Shown: positions 36,251 to 48,149 of the stretch, piece by piece | How positions within the stretch are numbered: the stretch's first letter is position 1 | How the letters are laid out: the number at the start of each line of letters is the position of its first letter | Assembly (NCBI GenBank): GCA_961205875.1 | Contig: OY540809.1 | Location: 28,222,267-28,286,266, forward strand | Origin: Sialis fuliginosa | Taxonomy: Eukaryota > Arthropoda > Insecta > Megaloptera > Sialidae | Direction: 5' to 3' | DNA length: 64,000 nt | Translations under genes and position numbers: made by a program | Notes under the pieces: model-generated | Databases searched by the model: none | Told to the model about the DNA's origin: nothing | The model's input: the letters and a program-made list of their open reading frames with translations, nothing else

Positions 36251-36563
36251 CAGGGGTCACCAAACTTTTTGAGAAACGAGCCGGATCGAATTTTTTTTAA
36301 ACATGGGCGACCGGACGAAAAATATTCTTGTTGGAATCCTATTAGAACATTTATTTGCATGTGTAATTACCTATGTAAATAGAGTACCTACCTATATATA
36401 TCGTTTATAATGGAAAATATCTATTCAAATGTAGATAAATACACATATTTACATCAAATCCTTAAATTATATAAAATTAATATTTTTTATATGTATAAAA
36501 AATATTTATATATAAAAATCAGGGGCCGGATCCGGCTCGAGAGCCGTTATTTGGTGACCGCTG
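36251..36563. mobile_element. hAT MITE, 313 bp, CAGGGGTCACCAAACT ends
   Basis: The ends are CAGGGGTCACCAAACTTTTT and ATTTGGTGACCGCTG, extended by GAGCCGGATC against GGATCCGGCTC. ATATAAAG at 36243-36250 and 36564-36571 is a perfect 8-bp duplication. The frame 36410-36622 runs through the right end and is not a gene. Confidence 0.9.
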
Positions 36564-36632
36564 ATATAAAGCATCAACGTGCTTCGTTTCCCTATACTAG
36601 CCATACTAAAATGAAAATTTAATATTTTCATA

Positions 36633-39600
36633 CCCACATGGAAATTTTTATAAGTTTAATATATAAATAAACATATATGTAAATATATAAAGAATTTATA
36701 AGCCACATAGGTCAAAATTGGCCGATTTTCATATAAGAGTCATATATATTTTTTATATGTTAAATATATAAGTCATTTTTATATATTTGTTATATGTTAC
36801 ATATATATAAATTATATGTATATATAAGTTATTTATATATTTTTTATATGTTGAATATATATAAAATTGAATATATGCCATTTATATATATTTGTTATAT
36901 GTAACATATATTTATTGTATAAGTTAATTATATATTTCTTATATGTTAAATATATATAGGTACTATATATTTGTCATTTATATATTTTTTATATGTTTCA
37001 TTTATATGTGTTTTATATGTTATATATAATATAAATATACGTCGTTTATATATTTTTTATATATTTATAATATAGATACAATAATACAATATATTGATAT
37101 TTTAATAAATTACAATATTATTCTGGCTTAATCACCTTACAAAAATATATTATAATAAGTATATAAGTATTATATTTTATATATGCATAGTCTCTTAATA
37201 TGAACAAAATTTTATTTTATTTTTTATCCTTGATACTGACAGTTTTACATTAATTGCTTGTCCAAACCCAGAATCTCTCTATTGTGAGGGGAATTGACTC
37301 ACACTGAACCTGGGGGTCAGTTCTGGAAAAAAATAATCAAAATTAATATTATTCAGGATATTAAAGTTAATTTTTGTTTTTGAGGTTAAGTAATGATGAT
37401 ATCTATTCACCTTTTTTTCGATTATGTATCCGTCATTGTTCAACTTGGCCAGTGGTAAAATACTTGAAATCTTGCTTTTTTATTTCTGTCAGTTTCTAAT
37501 ACTCTTCGATGAATTTCTTCCACTACACATTATTTTTTTCTATTTCTGGGAAAAAGCTTCTAGTTTCCTAAAAAGGTAATTATTTTTAATTAAAATTATT
37601 TATTTATTATGTTATTATTATTATTATTTATTATGTTCATAAATGTTTTTCTTATTATTATCATTATTTGAAAAATCATCCTACAAAATTAATTAATTTT
37701 TAAATGATACTTTTTAGGAATCTTTAATCATAAATATATTTGTTTCGAATGAAATATATTATATACAAAATACACTTAAGTTCCCAGAAAAAATAAGCAA
37801 GATGTAGCATAGAAAAAGGTGATATTTTATTGCTGGATCCTAAAACATATACCTAAAAACATTTTATTGCAAGTGCTGCTAATTATATAACGAGGTACTG
37901 TACATATGTATATAGGTTATATAGATATACGCTTAATAAAGTGATGAACCAAAACAAATACATTGTGCACTGTGCATTTATTGTACGCATCTATTATTCT
38001 ATTGAATCTATTAAATAGATAACACATTTAAGTAGTACTTTACATAATATACCTTTCTATAAATATGGAACTGTTAAAATAAAACTATTTTATTTCCACT
38101 GAATAGTTTGAACATTAAAATAGTTACGACAGAGTGTTTAATATTATCATGGCTGCCTATTACTTAAAATGTTCATAAGTGTTTTAAAGAAAAAATGTGT
38201 CCATAAATTAAAAATAATATTGGATATTTATTAAAAAGTACATATGACACTTACCTTTTGTGATTCGTTATGCCATGATGTATTCTTATTTTAAACAATA
38301 TCAATTTTTATTGTCTTTACACATTACAATGTCTACCGTGTAGTTCACATTGACGTTTAACAACTGGTCATGTTATTGTCTAATGTATTGTCTATATATG
38401 TATATACGTATAAGCCTTTAAGTAAATTGTATTGTCGCAAAACTTACAAAATAATACAACTAAAGTTTCATTAATTATTTATTTACGTTGAATAATGATC
38501 CAAAGAAAATATATTATTGTCTATTTTAATGAGTATCATATGAAAACTAGAATATATAGTACTTAATTTGACTAGCGGAGTCGGCGCAATCATATGTGCT
38601 AGAACGCGATACTGTCTGCCATACGATTAAAGTAGTAGAAAAAATTCTACAAAATTAAATACATAGACATGTATGTGTAGCAATTATCAACACATACAAT
38701 AATCATTAAAAATAAAAAATAATAACTTTGAATTGTTACTACTAATGTTTCTAAATCTAGCATCATGTATTAAAATTTAAACCGTAAACACGGTTTATAT
38801 TAATTTTTTTCAGAGACAATGAATAATTGAACAAATATTTTTTATATAAAAAAATTGTATTTTTGTTTTATAATTTTTTTATAAATAAACTGCCCTGGTC
38901 GGCACAAGACTTTTTTATACATCATGATACAGAAAAAATTACATAAGTTAACACTTACTGCTAAGAAATTGAATATAATTAACTACATTATATTAATTGT
39001 TGTTTTTGTTGATGTTCGAAATATATTTTAATTCTATTCTGTGATTTTATTTCAAACGTTTTTATTATAAATCATTATAATAGTTTACCTGTTTAAAAAA
39101 CGTTGTTTTGTCAATGGTTTCTTATTTGTTTGATATTTCAACAGTTCAACACGTTTTATATATTTAATTGACAGTTGTAAGAAAAAATGCTTTTAATTTC
39201 ATAGGTAACTAGATTATTCAAACATATTAATAAAATTAATTTTAAATAAAAACTAAAATAATTATTTTTTGGTCAATTCAAAAAAGATACAAAAAAAGAA
39301 TAGAACATAAACTATAGATAACAATATTCTATATCACTATATTTTATTTATACAATACATTTCATGTATGTATAAAAAAGTAAAAAACATATTACTGAAA
39401 TATATAAGTAATTTATATTTATTTTATATAAGAAATATAAGTAATACCTATATAAAATATATATGTATTGTATATATGTAGTATAATGTAGAATATATAT
39501 ATTTTTTATAAGTATTTTATATAAAAAATATATATGTATTGTTTATATGTCGTATATATGTAGAACATATACATTTTATATAAATAATTTATATATTTTT

Positions 39601-39948
39601 CAAAAGTATTTTATATAAAACATATATGTATTGTTTATATGTGGTATATATGTAGAACATATATATTTTATATAAAGAATTTGTATATTTTTTATAATTA
39701 TTTTATAAAAAACATATTCCTGAAACATATAAGTAATTTATATTCTTAACTTATATTTACTTTATATAAAAAATATAAGTTAAATATATAAGACATATAT
39801 GTATTGTGAGTAAGTAGAACATATATATTTTATATAAAGAATATATATATTTTTTATATGTTTTTTATAATTATTTTATAAATTACATATAATTTTCAAA
39901 ACTTATATGTTATATATAAGTTAAAACTTATAAAAATTTCCATGTGGG
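36633..39948. mobile_element. 3.3-kb TA-flanked element with AT-palindrome arrays
   Basis: CCCACATGGAAATTTTTATA (left) is matched by TATAAAAATTTCCATGTGGG (right), with the match going a few bases further (AGTTT/AAACT). TA lies outside both ends. Just inside, about 36660-37080 and 39360-39920 are made of short TATATATAA, TTTTTTATATGTT and TTATATGT units in inverse arrangement. The middle 2.2 kb (37090-39350) has no frame above 60 codons and no recognised motif. A TA duplication is usual for Tc1/mariner, but the length and subterminal arrays are atypical. Confidence 0.7.
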
Positions 39949-39950
39949 TA

Positions 39951-40795
39951 ACGACGTGGTAAAAATAAAAAAATTAAATTTCAATAATATTAATCTATCA
40001 TATAAAACAATTATTAGAATTAAATCTTGGAATTTGTTCATAGACCAACCTCCTTAAGTACGTTGTCAAACGAGAAACTATAAGTCATATTTTATTTACA
40101 ACTATATTTACTACCATAAATATATTATATACAGAGATAATAATGTAGATGCTTGTATGTATGTATGTATGTAGTTTTCAACTAAGATCATACGATATGG
40201 AAGTTGTGTGAGTTTTCCGACATAAGTAAGACATGACATTAATGTAAATTGAACTGATAATCAGCCTTATTCTGAATGTAATTTGTTCAGCTAAATGTTC
40301 CTTTAATTTGCATGTTTTGATATCTCTTGCGAAAACTTGATGAGAGAAATAAATGAGATGAATCTCCTTGCGACAAGTTAACATTTAATTGTTGATATTC
40401 TTGTTGGAAATGTGTTTTACTAACTTATGTTAAGATATTTGTACTCAATTATTTTAACATTTCGCCAACCCCAAAAATATATTTATAAACCATTGTTGAA
40501 CTCACAATAAAAATCAAATGTTTATGCAAGCTACCCAATCTATTTAAAAATGTATTAATATTTTTATTGTTAACAAGTAAACATCTACTAATTTGAAATT
40601 TGAAATTCAACAGCTTCCTTCCTCTCGTGTCCTTGTTTTCCCCTAGCAAATAAAAACACCTAACCCACACCGAGTAGTCATGTTGATTAATAAAAGACAA
40701 AACATACATTTTGAAAGTATCCTAATGTCAGTATTAATTAACTTGCTCTGACAGGCGTAGTAACATTTATTTACATTCTTATTTCATAGACTGAT
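39951..40795. other. Intergenic with (TGTA)n microsatellite, no gene seen
   Basis: A TGTA run of about five units lies at 40154-40174. The frames at 40178-40384 and 40449-40709 (-) show no domain. Confidence 0.4.
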
Positions 40796-40798
40796 TTA

Positions 40799-41112
40799 TA
40801 GCCCTGTCTATCTAGTCTAAAAAGTACCTAAAATAGGAATTTTTAGATACAGTTTTGCTACTTATATGATTTGTTACAAATGTGGTTTAGAATAATACCC
40901 GAAGTTTGATCCGATTTTGGTTGTCCGCGTCATGGTTAAACAATTGCAAAATTCTTCAGATTTTCTGATTAATGCTAAATAGCGGTCTAAATAAGTATTA
41001 TACTACAAAAAACTCAAATAAAAGTTATTCGCTATAAAATTTCTTATAACCTCAATTTTGAAAAAAATAAAAAAATTCATTTATTCATCCACTACGCTGA
41101 AAAAAATGGCTG
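40799..41112 (+). repeat. Dispersed repeat family R3, copy 2
   Basis: Direct-orientation partner of 18650-18975 with the same series of landmarks, including GGTTGTCCGCG and GCTAAATAGCGGTCTAAATA. A few short indels separate the copies. Confidence 0.7.
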
Positions 41113-41114
41113 AA

Positions 41115-42465
41115 AACACACTTTTTAAGCTCTAATAACTAATTAAGTTTTAAGTTTTTAAGATTAAGATTTTAGTGCTACCATTTTTCAAAGGATTATA
41201 TTTACTTTTTTATGGTGGCAATCGATTATATAGGTCTTTGGAAACACATACAAACAGTCAAACAAAAATAAAGGTTTTACAAAAACTTTTATTATTTATC
41301 AAAGACAAAAAAATCCATAGTAACAATTTAATAAAACACAAACAATAGGCATGATGCCAGTAACAAAGTATCACTGAAATTATGATTTTAAATAATGAAA
41401 TAGGTTACAAAGATTATAACAATTGTATTTATTTTTATATTAAAAGCGAGATTAATATGATTTTTGTTAAAATAAAAACAAAAAATACAGCAATCCGCCA
41501 TGTTAGATAAAACACCAGTCACGGCTAAGTAAACATCATTTTTGTTTCATTAATATCTGCACTATTTATAAATTACTTTGTGGTTTTAAATTATCAATTT
41601 GCTCAGTTTTGTGTTACCAAAACTAAAACCGAGAAACGTTAGCTATGGAACAAGGATTTATTATTGTTGGCAAGGAGTGTTTACATAGGCGTGACGTCAA
41701 AAATGCGCCATGACACCTGCGAGCGTTTTGGCGTCAAATTCAAATTAGTTTTAAAAGAGTCAATTTTTGTGATTAAACCTTTATTTTCTGCAGAAATAAG
41801 TATTTTTTTGGAAATAGGAGACACGTAAGATCATCATAAAATAGTTTTTAAAAATTAGGCATCATGCCTATTGAAGATATCAGGTCCTAATTTTCAGTGA
41901 ATGTTCTGTATATACTCCAAAATGTTTATTTTCAGGGATATCGACTTAAAAAACGTTCAACTTATTTTCTTATCTCAACCACTATGATGGTTGTGTACCA
42001 TATAAACTGCTTTATTTATTATATTGTGCTAGTATTAGTACTACATACTACATATAACTTTTACCCATATAACTGAAGTGTCGTTATGGAACAGAAATCA
42101 AACAATACAAAACATCAAAAGAATCAGTGATGAAATCAAAATACAGTAAAGCCTTGGATAGACGTAACCACAATTTGTTTTTTTTTCCAATTTGCTTTTA
42201 AGTTTTCTTTCAACTGTACTATATATGTATGTATGTGCTGTTGTAAGTTTTCTGTGTTTTACTCGTTATAAAAATAACAACTCTTATATTTTTTATTGTA
42301 TATTAAAAACATATACATTTTTATTTTCATGCATGGTACCTTCATTTGTTTTATCTTAACATAGTTGAACAGTATTCGTTATTGTGATTAATTATTCTGT
42401 TACGTTTTAACTTTTCTTATCTACATTTTTTTAAATTACTTTCTTATACCCATGTAGGTATATGG
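41115..42465. other. Intergenic, no gene seen
   Basis: A weak inverted pair (TCACGGCTAAGTAAACA near 41519 and TGTTTACATAGGCGTGA near 41679) hints at a small decayed foldback. Otherwise nothing supported. Confidence 0.35.
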
Positions 42466-42469
42466 AATA

Positions 42470-42788
42470 TACCGGGTGGACCATTTTAACCTTTAATGGA
42501 AATTAACTCGACCGGTGTGCGAAATACTAAAAAAAGTTTTATACAAAAGTTTTTGGGCAAGAAGGGAGACGTACGACCATGACCTTGAATTTGACCTTGA
42601 GCTTGACCGTAGGGGTTATTTGAAGGCTAAATAAAATTTTTCGAATGGAAATGCCTGTTTTCGACCCCGGATTCGGAAAGAACGGGAAATTCTACAATAG
42701 GATATGTAGATTGATAAGGTTAAATGTCATGTTTTGAGGTCATTTCAAGGTCAAAAGAAACTTGTACGTGTATTCATGCGAAAATCGT
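42470..42788 (+). repeat. Repeat-like block with GACCTTGA motifs
   Basis: It contains ACCGGGTGGACCATTTTAAC at its start and a run GACCATGACCTTGAATTTG / ACCTTGAGCTTGACCGTAG, i.e. GACCTTGA-type 12-mers in tandem. Sequence of this style is common in arthropod repeats, but there is no second copy here. Confidence 0.3.
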
Positions 42789-42798
42789 ATCTGTAATT

Positions 42799-43705
42799 TA
42801 GAGATGAAACGGATATCCGGTAACTATTCGGTATCCGGTCTATCCGGCCTTATTTTGTTATCCGGTCGAATACCGGATAGTAACGAATTATCCGGCCGGA
42901 TAATTAAAAACTACAATTTTTTATTTAAAAACTGCAAGAAAAAAATATTTGTGACGCAAATAATACAAAATTGACTTGTAGTCCAGTAATTTTAGATATA
43001 AATTTATTCAATATGCGAAAAAATAGTAGTTATAGCTGATTTTTTATATACACCTTCGTTTCGGTGTAAAGTATGACTATATATTCGCATACTGTATGAC
43101 GCACTCTATGAGATTTGACTATTTGCATATGACTATTTGCACGTGAAAAAATTACAGGACAAAAATTAAAGACCAGACAATTCTCTATAAGGTGTGCAAT
43201 CCGGATATATTAAAAAATCATTTTTAATTAATTTTAATCACATTTAGTAGAACTACACACATAGCGATTTATGAAAAATTACCATTCCTGTCCAATTTTG
43301 TGTTCAAAATCTCTACCTAAGCTTTTGCAAAGTTATTTAATGGTTCTACTAAAATAAATAAGCTTTGGACATATTGAGTAGAAAAGAGAGATAATTGTGT
43401 TAAATTGACCTGTATATAACAATAGGCTTACGTCAAAAATTAAAAATTGAAAAAAAATTATTTAATTATAAAATGCACCCTGTTTAAAGTTTCATGTGTA
43501 CTTATGTTATACACTAAGTATGACTAAACACTAAAATTATAAATGTTTATAGGCTACAAACATGTTTTTTAATATATTTTTTGTTAGAAAAACTTATATT
43601 TGGCCGCCGGATATTCGGCCGCCGGATATCCGGCCATCCGGCCTTACAGTTCGCCGGATATTCGGTATTTGGTATCTGGCCAAAACACTATCCGTTTCAT
43701 CTCTA
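42799..43705. mobile_element. hAT MITE with TAGAGATGAAACGGATA ends
   Basis: The ends are TAGAGATGAAACGGATA and ATCCGTTTCATCTCTA (the right copy has TATCCG). Subterminal regions are dense in CCGGATA, TATCCGG and CCGGCCGG on both sides. The flanks ATCTGTAA (42789-42796) and ATCTGTAT (43706-43713) share seven bases, with TT left over at the left edge, consistent with an 8-bp duplication after minor change. Frames at 42762 and 43562 run across the ends and are not genes. Confidence 0.75.
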
Positions 43706-43714
43706 ATCTGTATT

Positions 43715-43928
43715 CAGGGATTTCTAAACGTTGGCGTTGGAAACAGAATAAAGTGTAATTTTGATAGGAAAACAATTGAATTTTCCATGGGGGCGTGTTA
43801 AAACTAAAAGGAGGGCGCAAGCATATCGAGAAAAAATGAGAAAAAATATTATTAAAAAATTTATTTAATTTACTGAAAGAAGAGCAATAAAATACATTGA
43901 TACAATCCTATTTATAAGTGTATTTTAT
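43715..43928 (+). mobile_element. hAT-like MITE fragment related to 34362-34804
   Basis: It starts CAGGGATTTCTAAACGTTGG and shares GGGGGCGTG, a GAGAAAAAATGAGAAAAAAT stretch and AATTTACTGAAAGA with the element at 34362. It lies just outside the right flank of the previous hAT element. No right end was found. Confidence 0.5.
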
Positions 43929-43929
43929 T

Positions 43930-45050
43930 TTTTGTTATGTCATAGATAAGGCCGAATTTCTTACAAACTACAAAAATATATTTTAAAAATAATTGCAAAT
44001 ATTTTATAACTAGCTTATAACCGCAGCATCGTCCATGTTTTTCATCCGTATCTAATAATTACATATTTACTTATATCATTTCAAATTTTTAATGGCTACA
44101 TAAATCTCGATTCATTTCATATTACGAAGAAAAAATATTTCTTAAGGATGATATGCATTTTCTTTTTATATAAATATTACATTTCTTTCCATGCCTAGAA
44201 AAATTCACAATCAGTATCCGACTATATAAAACATAATGAATTCTTAAAGAATCGAGATGAAAGATATAAGCACGTAAATCTAAACGTTTTGATACAGAAA
44301 AAAACCTTTGGAATGATCACACTAAATTGGATTCATTTGAAAGACGACGTTTGAATCAACATTGTAAAAGATTTCTTTTTTCTTCTTAATTCTTTGAATT
44401 TTAAATCTGATACTAACTTTCAGTGTGTAGTGTTTTCTTTCTTCTTTAATTTTAACTGTTATTATTTTTGCTTTGTGATCGTTTTTAAATGAGAATTTTT
44501 TTTTTTTTTTTTAATTTTCACGTCATCTATCCGTTTTAAATCGTTTCGTCGTTGCGCGAGTCTGTCTGTCTCCTTGAGGTTGGTTGGTTGAGTCTAGCTT
44601 GAGGACGGTCGTATTTAAAAATCATTAAAATCGTGTGTAAGGGGGAAGGATGATATCCCAAAACAGTTATTTTTCCATATATCTCAAGAACGACACATAT
44701 TATGTGAAAATTTTATAGAAACTTTTTTGTAGAACATTAAATTTTCTATAAAATAGGTGACACAACTTTTGTAGTAAAATATTCCCTTACGTAGATTTAT
44801 CTCCATTTTCATTAAAAAATCGTCATTTGTTTTGTTCAGTCGCTATAATTATATAAAATATAATCAGGCGCGTGGTAAGAAAAAATTCTAATGAATATTT
44901 TTTACTAAAATTGTACAAAAATTAAATGGTTAACCAATGGCAGTTAATCTGAATTTATCAGTGTTTATTAAATTTTTTTGATAATGAACAAACGTTAGTG
45001 AATTTAGTACGAGGGCGCACTGTACATTTACTTGGCAGATGTATTTAGTA
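43930..45050. other. Intergenic, no gene seen
   Basis: A run of 16 T lies at about 44498. A less AT-rich patch follows at 44520-44620; no coding frame. Confidence 0.35.
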
Positions 45051-45430
45051 GACATCATATGTAGGGGTGTACCAGAATTCACGATATTATTCCGGTTCCG
45101 GTTCCGGCCGGAACTAGTGAATTCCGGCCGGATTCTTCCGGATTTTTTAAATTTTATTACTGCCTTCCACTAAGAAATTCATAAATAATATACGTTGTAT
45201 TTGTTTAAAAAATCAAACATAAATATATTAAATATGATATAACATTTTATTAGCAAACATTTTAATGGAAACAATCATTTCATAACACAAATGCCGTTTT
45301 TTAACATTTTGTGTAGCAAAAGTATGATTGTAATTATAACATTAATTGACCTTGAAAAGAAATCATTTTTTTATAATGATATATTAACAAAAATGTCATT
45401 ATATTACGGACGTGGAACTGTTTTATTATA

Positions 45431-46307
45431 CAGGGTCATATCAGGTGGAACAACTTTGATCAGTTGATCGAGAAAAATATTTAAAGAAAAAAAGTTCATA
45501 AACATGTGTCTGGAATTTCTTTGCGAGAGAACTACAGAATCTCAAATATTTTCTCTAAAATTAGTTTTTATTTAATATTTTGAAAACCCATTGTGAAACA
45601 GTTATGAAATTTTATAATCGGTTTAGTATTAAACACGTATTAATACTAATCAGATTATAAAAAGAAAGATAGAGTGAAAAATTTTAAATCGTAGAACAAT
45701 TTTAAAAAAAATGATCACAAAACTTTTCGTATTTTTGATAATAAAACAACTCATAACAAAGATACAACGCGTTCTATTCATTATTGAATAAAAATCACAA
45801 TTGTCATGGAAAATTAAATGTTTTTGTAAAACTACAACAATCACTCGAGTGTAATATTAAAAAGTCAAGTAAGCTTTGGAAAAAAGAATACTTGATGTTA
45901 AAAAAATTTATATTTATTAAAATTCGTTGCTTATTTTGTTAATGTATAACAGCAATGCTGGCTTTAGGGAGGGAGGCTGGGCGACTGCTCTGGGTTCCAG
46001 TTCAGAAGGGGCGGCGGACGGCCACATGGAGAAAAACTGATTTTTTTAGGAAAAAAATAAGAACAAAAAAAAACTAGATATAGCTCAATGGGCCCACTGG
46101 TCGGACTGGCGCCATATATCCTTGGTCTAAATAATCATTGGTTGATACTGGAAATCGTTAACTCGTATAATATTAAACCGGGTGTCAAATTTAAGTACTG
46201 TATCACAAAGGGTTCTCAAAATATTACATAAAAACTAATTTAACTTACTTGAAATTTTTTTCTTAATAAACTGTTCAAGTTTGTACCACCTGATATGACT
46301 CTCCCTG
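45431..46307. mobile_element. TA-flanked foldback element inside H1
   Basis: CAGGGTCATATCAGGTGG at the left and CCACCTGATATGACTCTCCCTG at the right (four extra bases) are flanked by TA. Arm landmarks such as ATTTAATATTTTGAAAACCC and the GTTATGAAATTTTATAATCG block recur inverted near 46160-46250, and resemble the arms of the element at 589. At 45953-46035 a GCTGGCTTTAGGGAGGGAGG block resembles the end of the family at 49273 and 59628. Confidence 0.8.
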
Positions 46308-46451
46308 TATATCAAGGATTTTTTAAAATTTCCAATTGTTGTGGTGTAAAAATATGACTTGTTCTGAATTTTTTAATAATACTATAGTCCTAAATATATT
46401 TTCTTCAAAAACTATCTGAACTTAGCTAGTAGTATTAAGATAATGCAGTAT

Positions 46452-47262
46452 CCATAGACATAGAGAATAGACCAGGCATCTGACCTGAGAGCAGAACCGT
46501 GTCAAAAGAAAGAGATAGAAACAGGTTTGGAATATACTTGTCCTTTTTTTTAACAGGAGTGTAACTATTTCATTCTTAGTCCCGAACATTAAAAATATTC
46601 ATAGATATTATCATAATATATTAATCTACTGTTGATTAATATATGATATTATTATACTATATGTATATAAAGAGGTTAAAATAATTAACGTTATAAAAAA
46701 TTTTCTTTAAAAAAAGAAACAATTATTGATTTCTAAATAATATAAGTTTCGAATTTGTTCTAATACCAAAAAAAATATTTTTAATTGTGTTAAGTAAATC
46801 TTGTATGTGCTGTTTGTAAATGCAATCCACCTCGCATAATTTTGTAGCAACCACATGCGAATTGATTTAAAACTATTTTTTATTAATATATCTATATTTA
46901 ATATTTTTGGTAGCAAAAATGTTATTTTCCCGGAATATCCGTTCATATTTTTGCAAATTTCTATCAGATCAATTGATTATTTTTTTTTATTTCCTCGATG
47001 AAATATGAACCATTATAGTGTGTTTATTGTTTATATTATTTACTTTTCTAATAAAAAACTTATTGCAAAAAAGTCATAAGATAGATATACAAAAATATAT
47101 CTGACAGAAATACTACCCTGAACTATAGTAAGCTACCAATCAGATTCTTAGAAAAAGAGGTAGATATATTCCAAACTACACTGCATCTCTCTCTCCTTTT
47201 TTGAACAGATGTTACACCATTGAGATAATACAGAATGCACTGTCCATTCTCTATGTCTATGG
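46452..47262. mobile_element. Foldback element inside H1 (CCATAGACATAGAGAAT ends)
   Basis: CCATAGACATAGAGAATAGA at the left and TCCATTCTCTATGTCTATGG at the right form a TIR of about 21 bp. Beyond it, looser inverted similarity continues (GGAATATA against TATATTCC; AACAGGAGTGTAAC against GATGTTACACC). CAGTAT follows each end on the outside (46446-46451 and 47263-47268), a probable 6-bp or longer target duplication. The frame at 46707-46946 (-) has no known domain. Confidence 0.65.
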
Positions 47263-47664
47263 CAGTATCTATGTTTATGATACATGCACTATAATAGTAA
47301 TGTATTGGTGCTTTTATTTCCAGTAGTTATTATTCTTTTATCTGTAAAAATGTATACTCTACGCCTCTACTATTTAAGAAATACCATATAAAATATTAAT
47401 TTAAGATAATAATCTATGTAAAAAACCATACATATATTCTTTTAATTATTATTATTAATTAAAATAGAACGTTTTTTGAATTCCGGCGATTCCGGTTCCG
47501 ACCGGAATTGAAAATTCCAGTTCCGGTACACCCCTAATCATATGGATACAATTAAATAATCTTGAAGCAAACCGCAGACTTTGACCATCTAATTTAATGT
47601 TTACAAACATTTAATCCAGAAATATACGAATTTCAAATGTACATATATTATAATACCTACGAGT

Positions 47665-48136
47665 CAAAGTATATAAATACAAGATAGTCTCATCAGCTCT
47701 TTGACCAATCAACGTTGGCGAGGGAATTGACGTCACTACGAAGACATATTCAAATGTTAGTAATGTATAATAGAATATCAATTACAAAAAATTCTTGTTT
47801 TCGTACATACAATCAAAGTACAAAATTCGACATTGCAAAATCATAAAAAAGCTATCACAGACAATTTGGTGTATTCGAGAAGTGTCATTTTTATTATTCT
47901 TAAGTTGGCAATACGTTCTGTGATTCTGACAGGTTTTTATGATTTTGCTATGTCGAATTTATACTTATTTAAATGTATGTATTGTTAAAATATAAAAAAA
48001 TACGAAAACAAGAACAAATAAAGGATTTTTTTATACATTTACAACATTTTAATATGTCTTCGTGGTAACGTCAATACCCGCGCCATCGCTGATTGGTCAA
48101 GGAGCTGATGAGACTACCTTGCCTTTACATACCTTG
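47665..48136. mobile_element. MULE-like foldback MITE with 9-bp duplication
   Basis: Arms 47665-47849 and 47933-48136 are diverged reverse complements, with landmarks CTCATCAGCTC, TTGACCAATCA, AAAACAAGAA / TTCTTGTTTT and TTGCAAAATCATAAAAA. CCTACGAGT occurs at 47656-47664 and again at 48137-48145, a perfect 9-bp duplication. Long terminal repeats plus a 9-bp duplication are typical of Mutator-like elements; an 8-bp (hAT) reading is possible but the ends are not hAT-like. Confidence 0.8.
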
Positions 48137-48149
48137 CCTACGAGTGCTC

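Larger units (their letters stand above)
45062..47536 (+). mobile_element. hAT composite H1, full-length copy
   Basis: The ends are TAGGGGTGTACCAGAATT and CCGGTACACCCCTA with CCGGTTCCGGCCGG-rich inner repeats. ATCATATG at 45054-45061 and 47537-47544 is a perfect 8-bp duplication. Its body is split by a TA foldback element (45431-46307) and by a second foldback (46452-47262). The truncated copy at 20166 has the first insert at the same place, so the composite appears to have moved as a unit. No hAT transposase is present. Confidence 0.9.
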
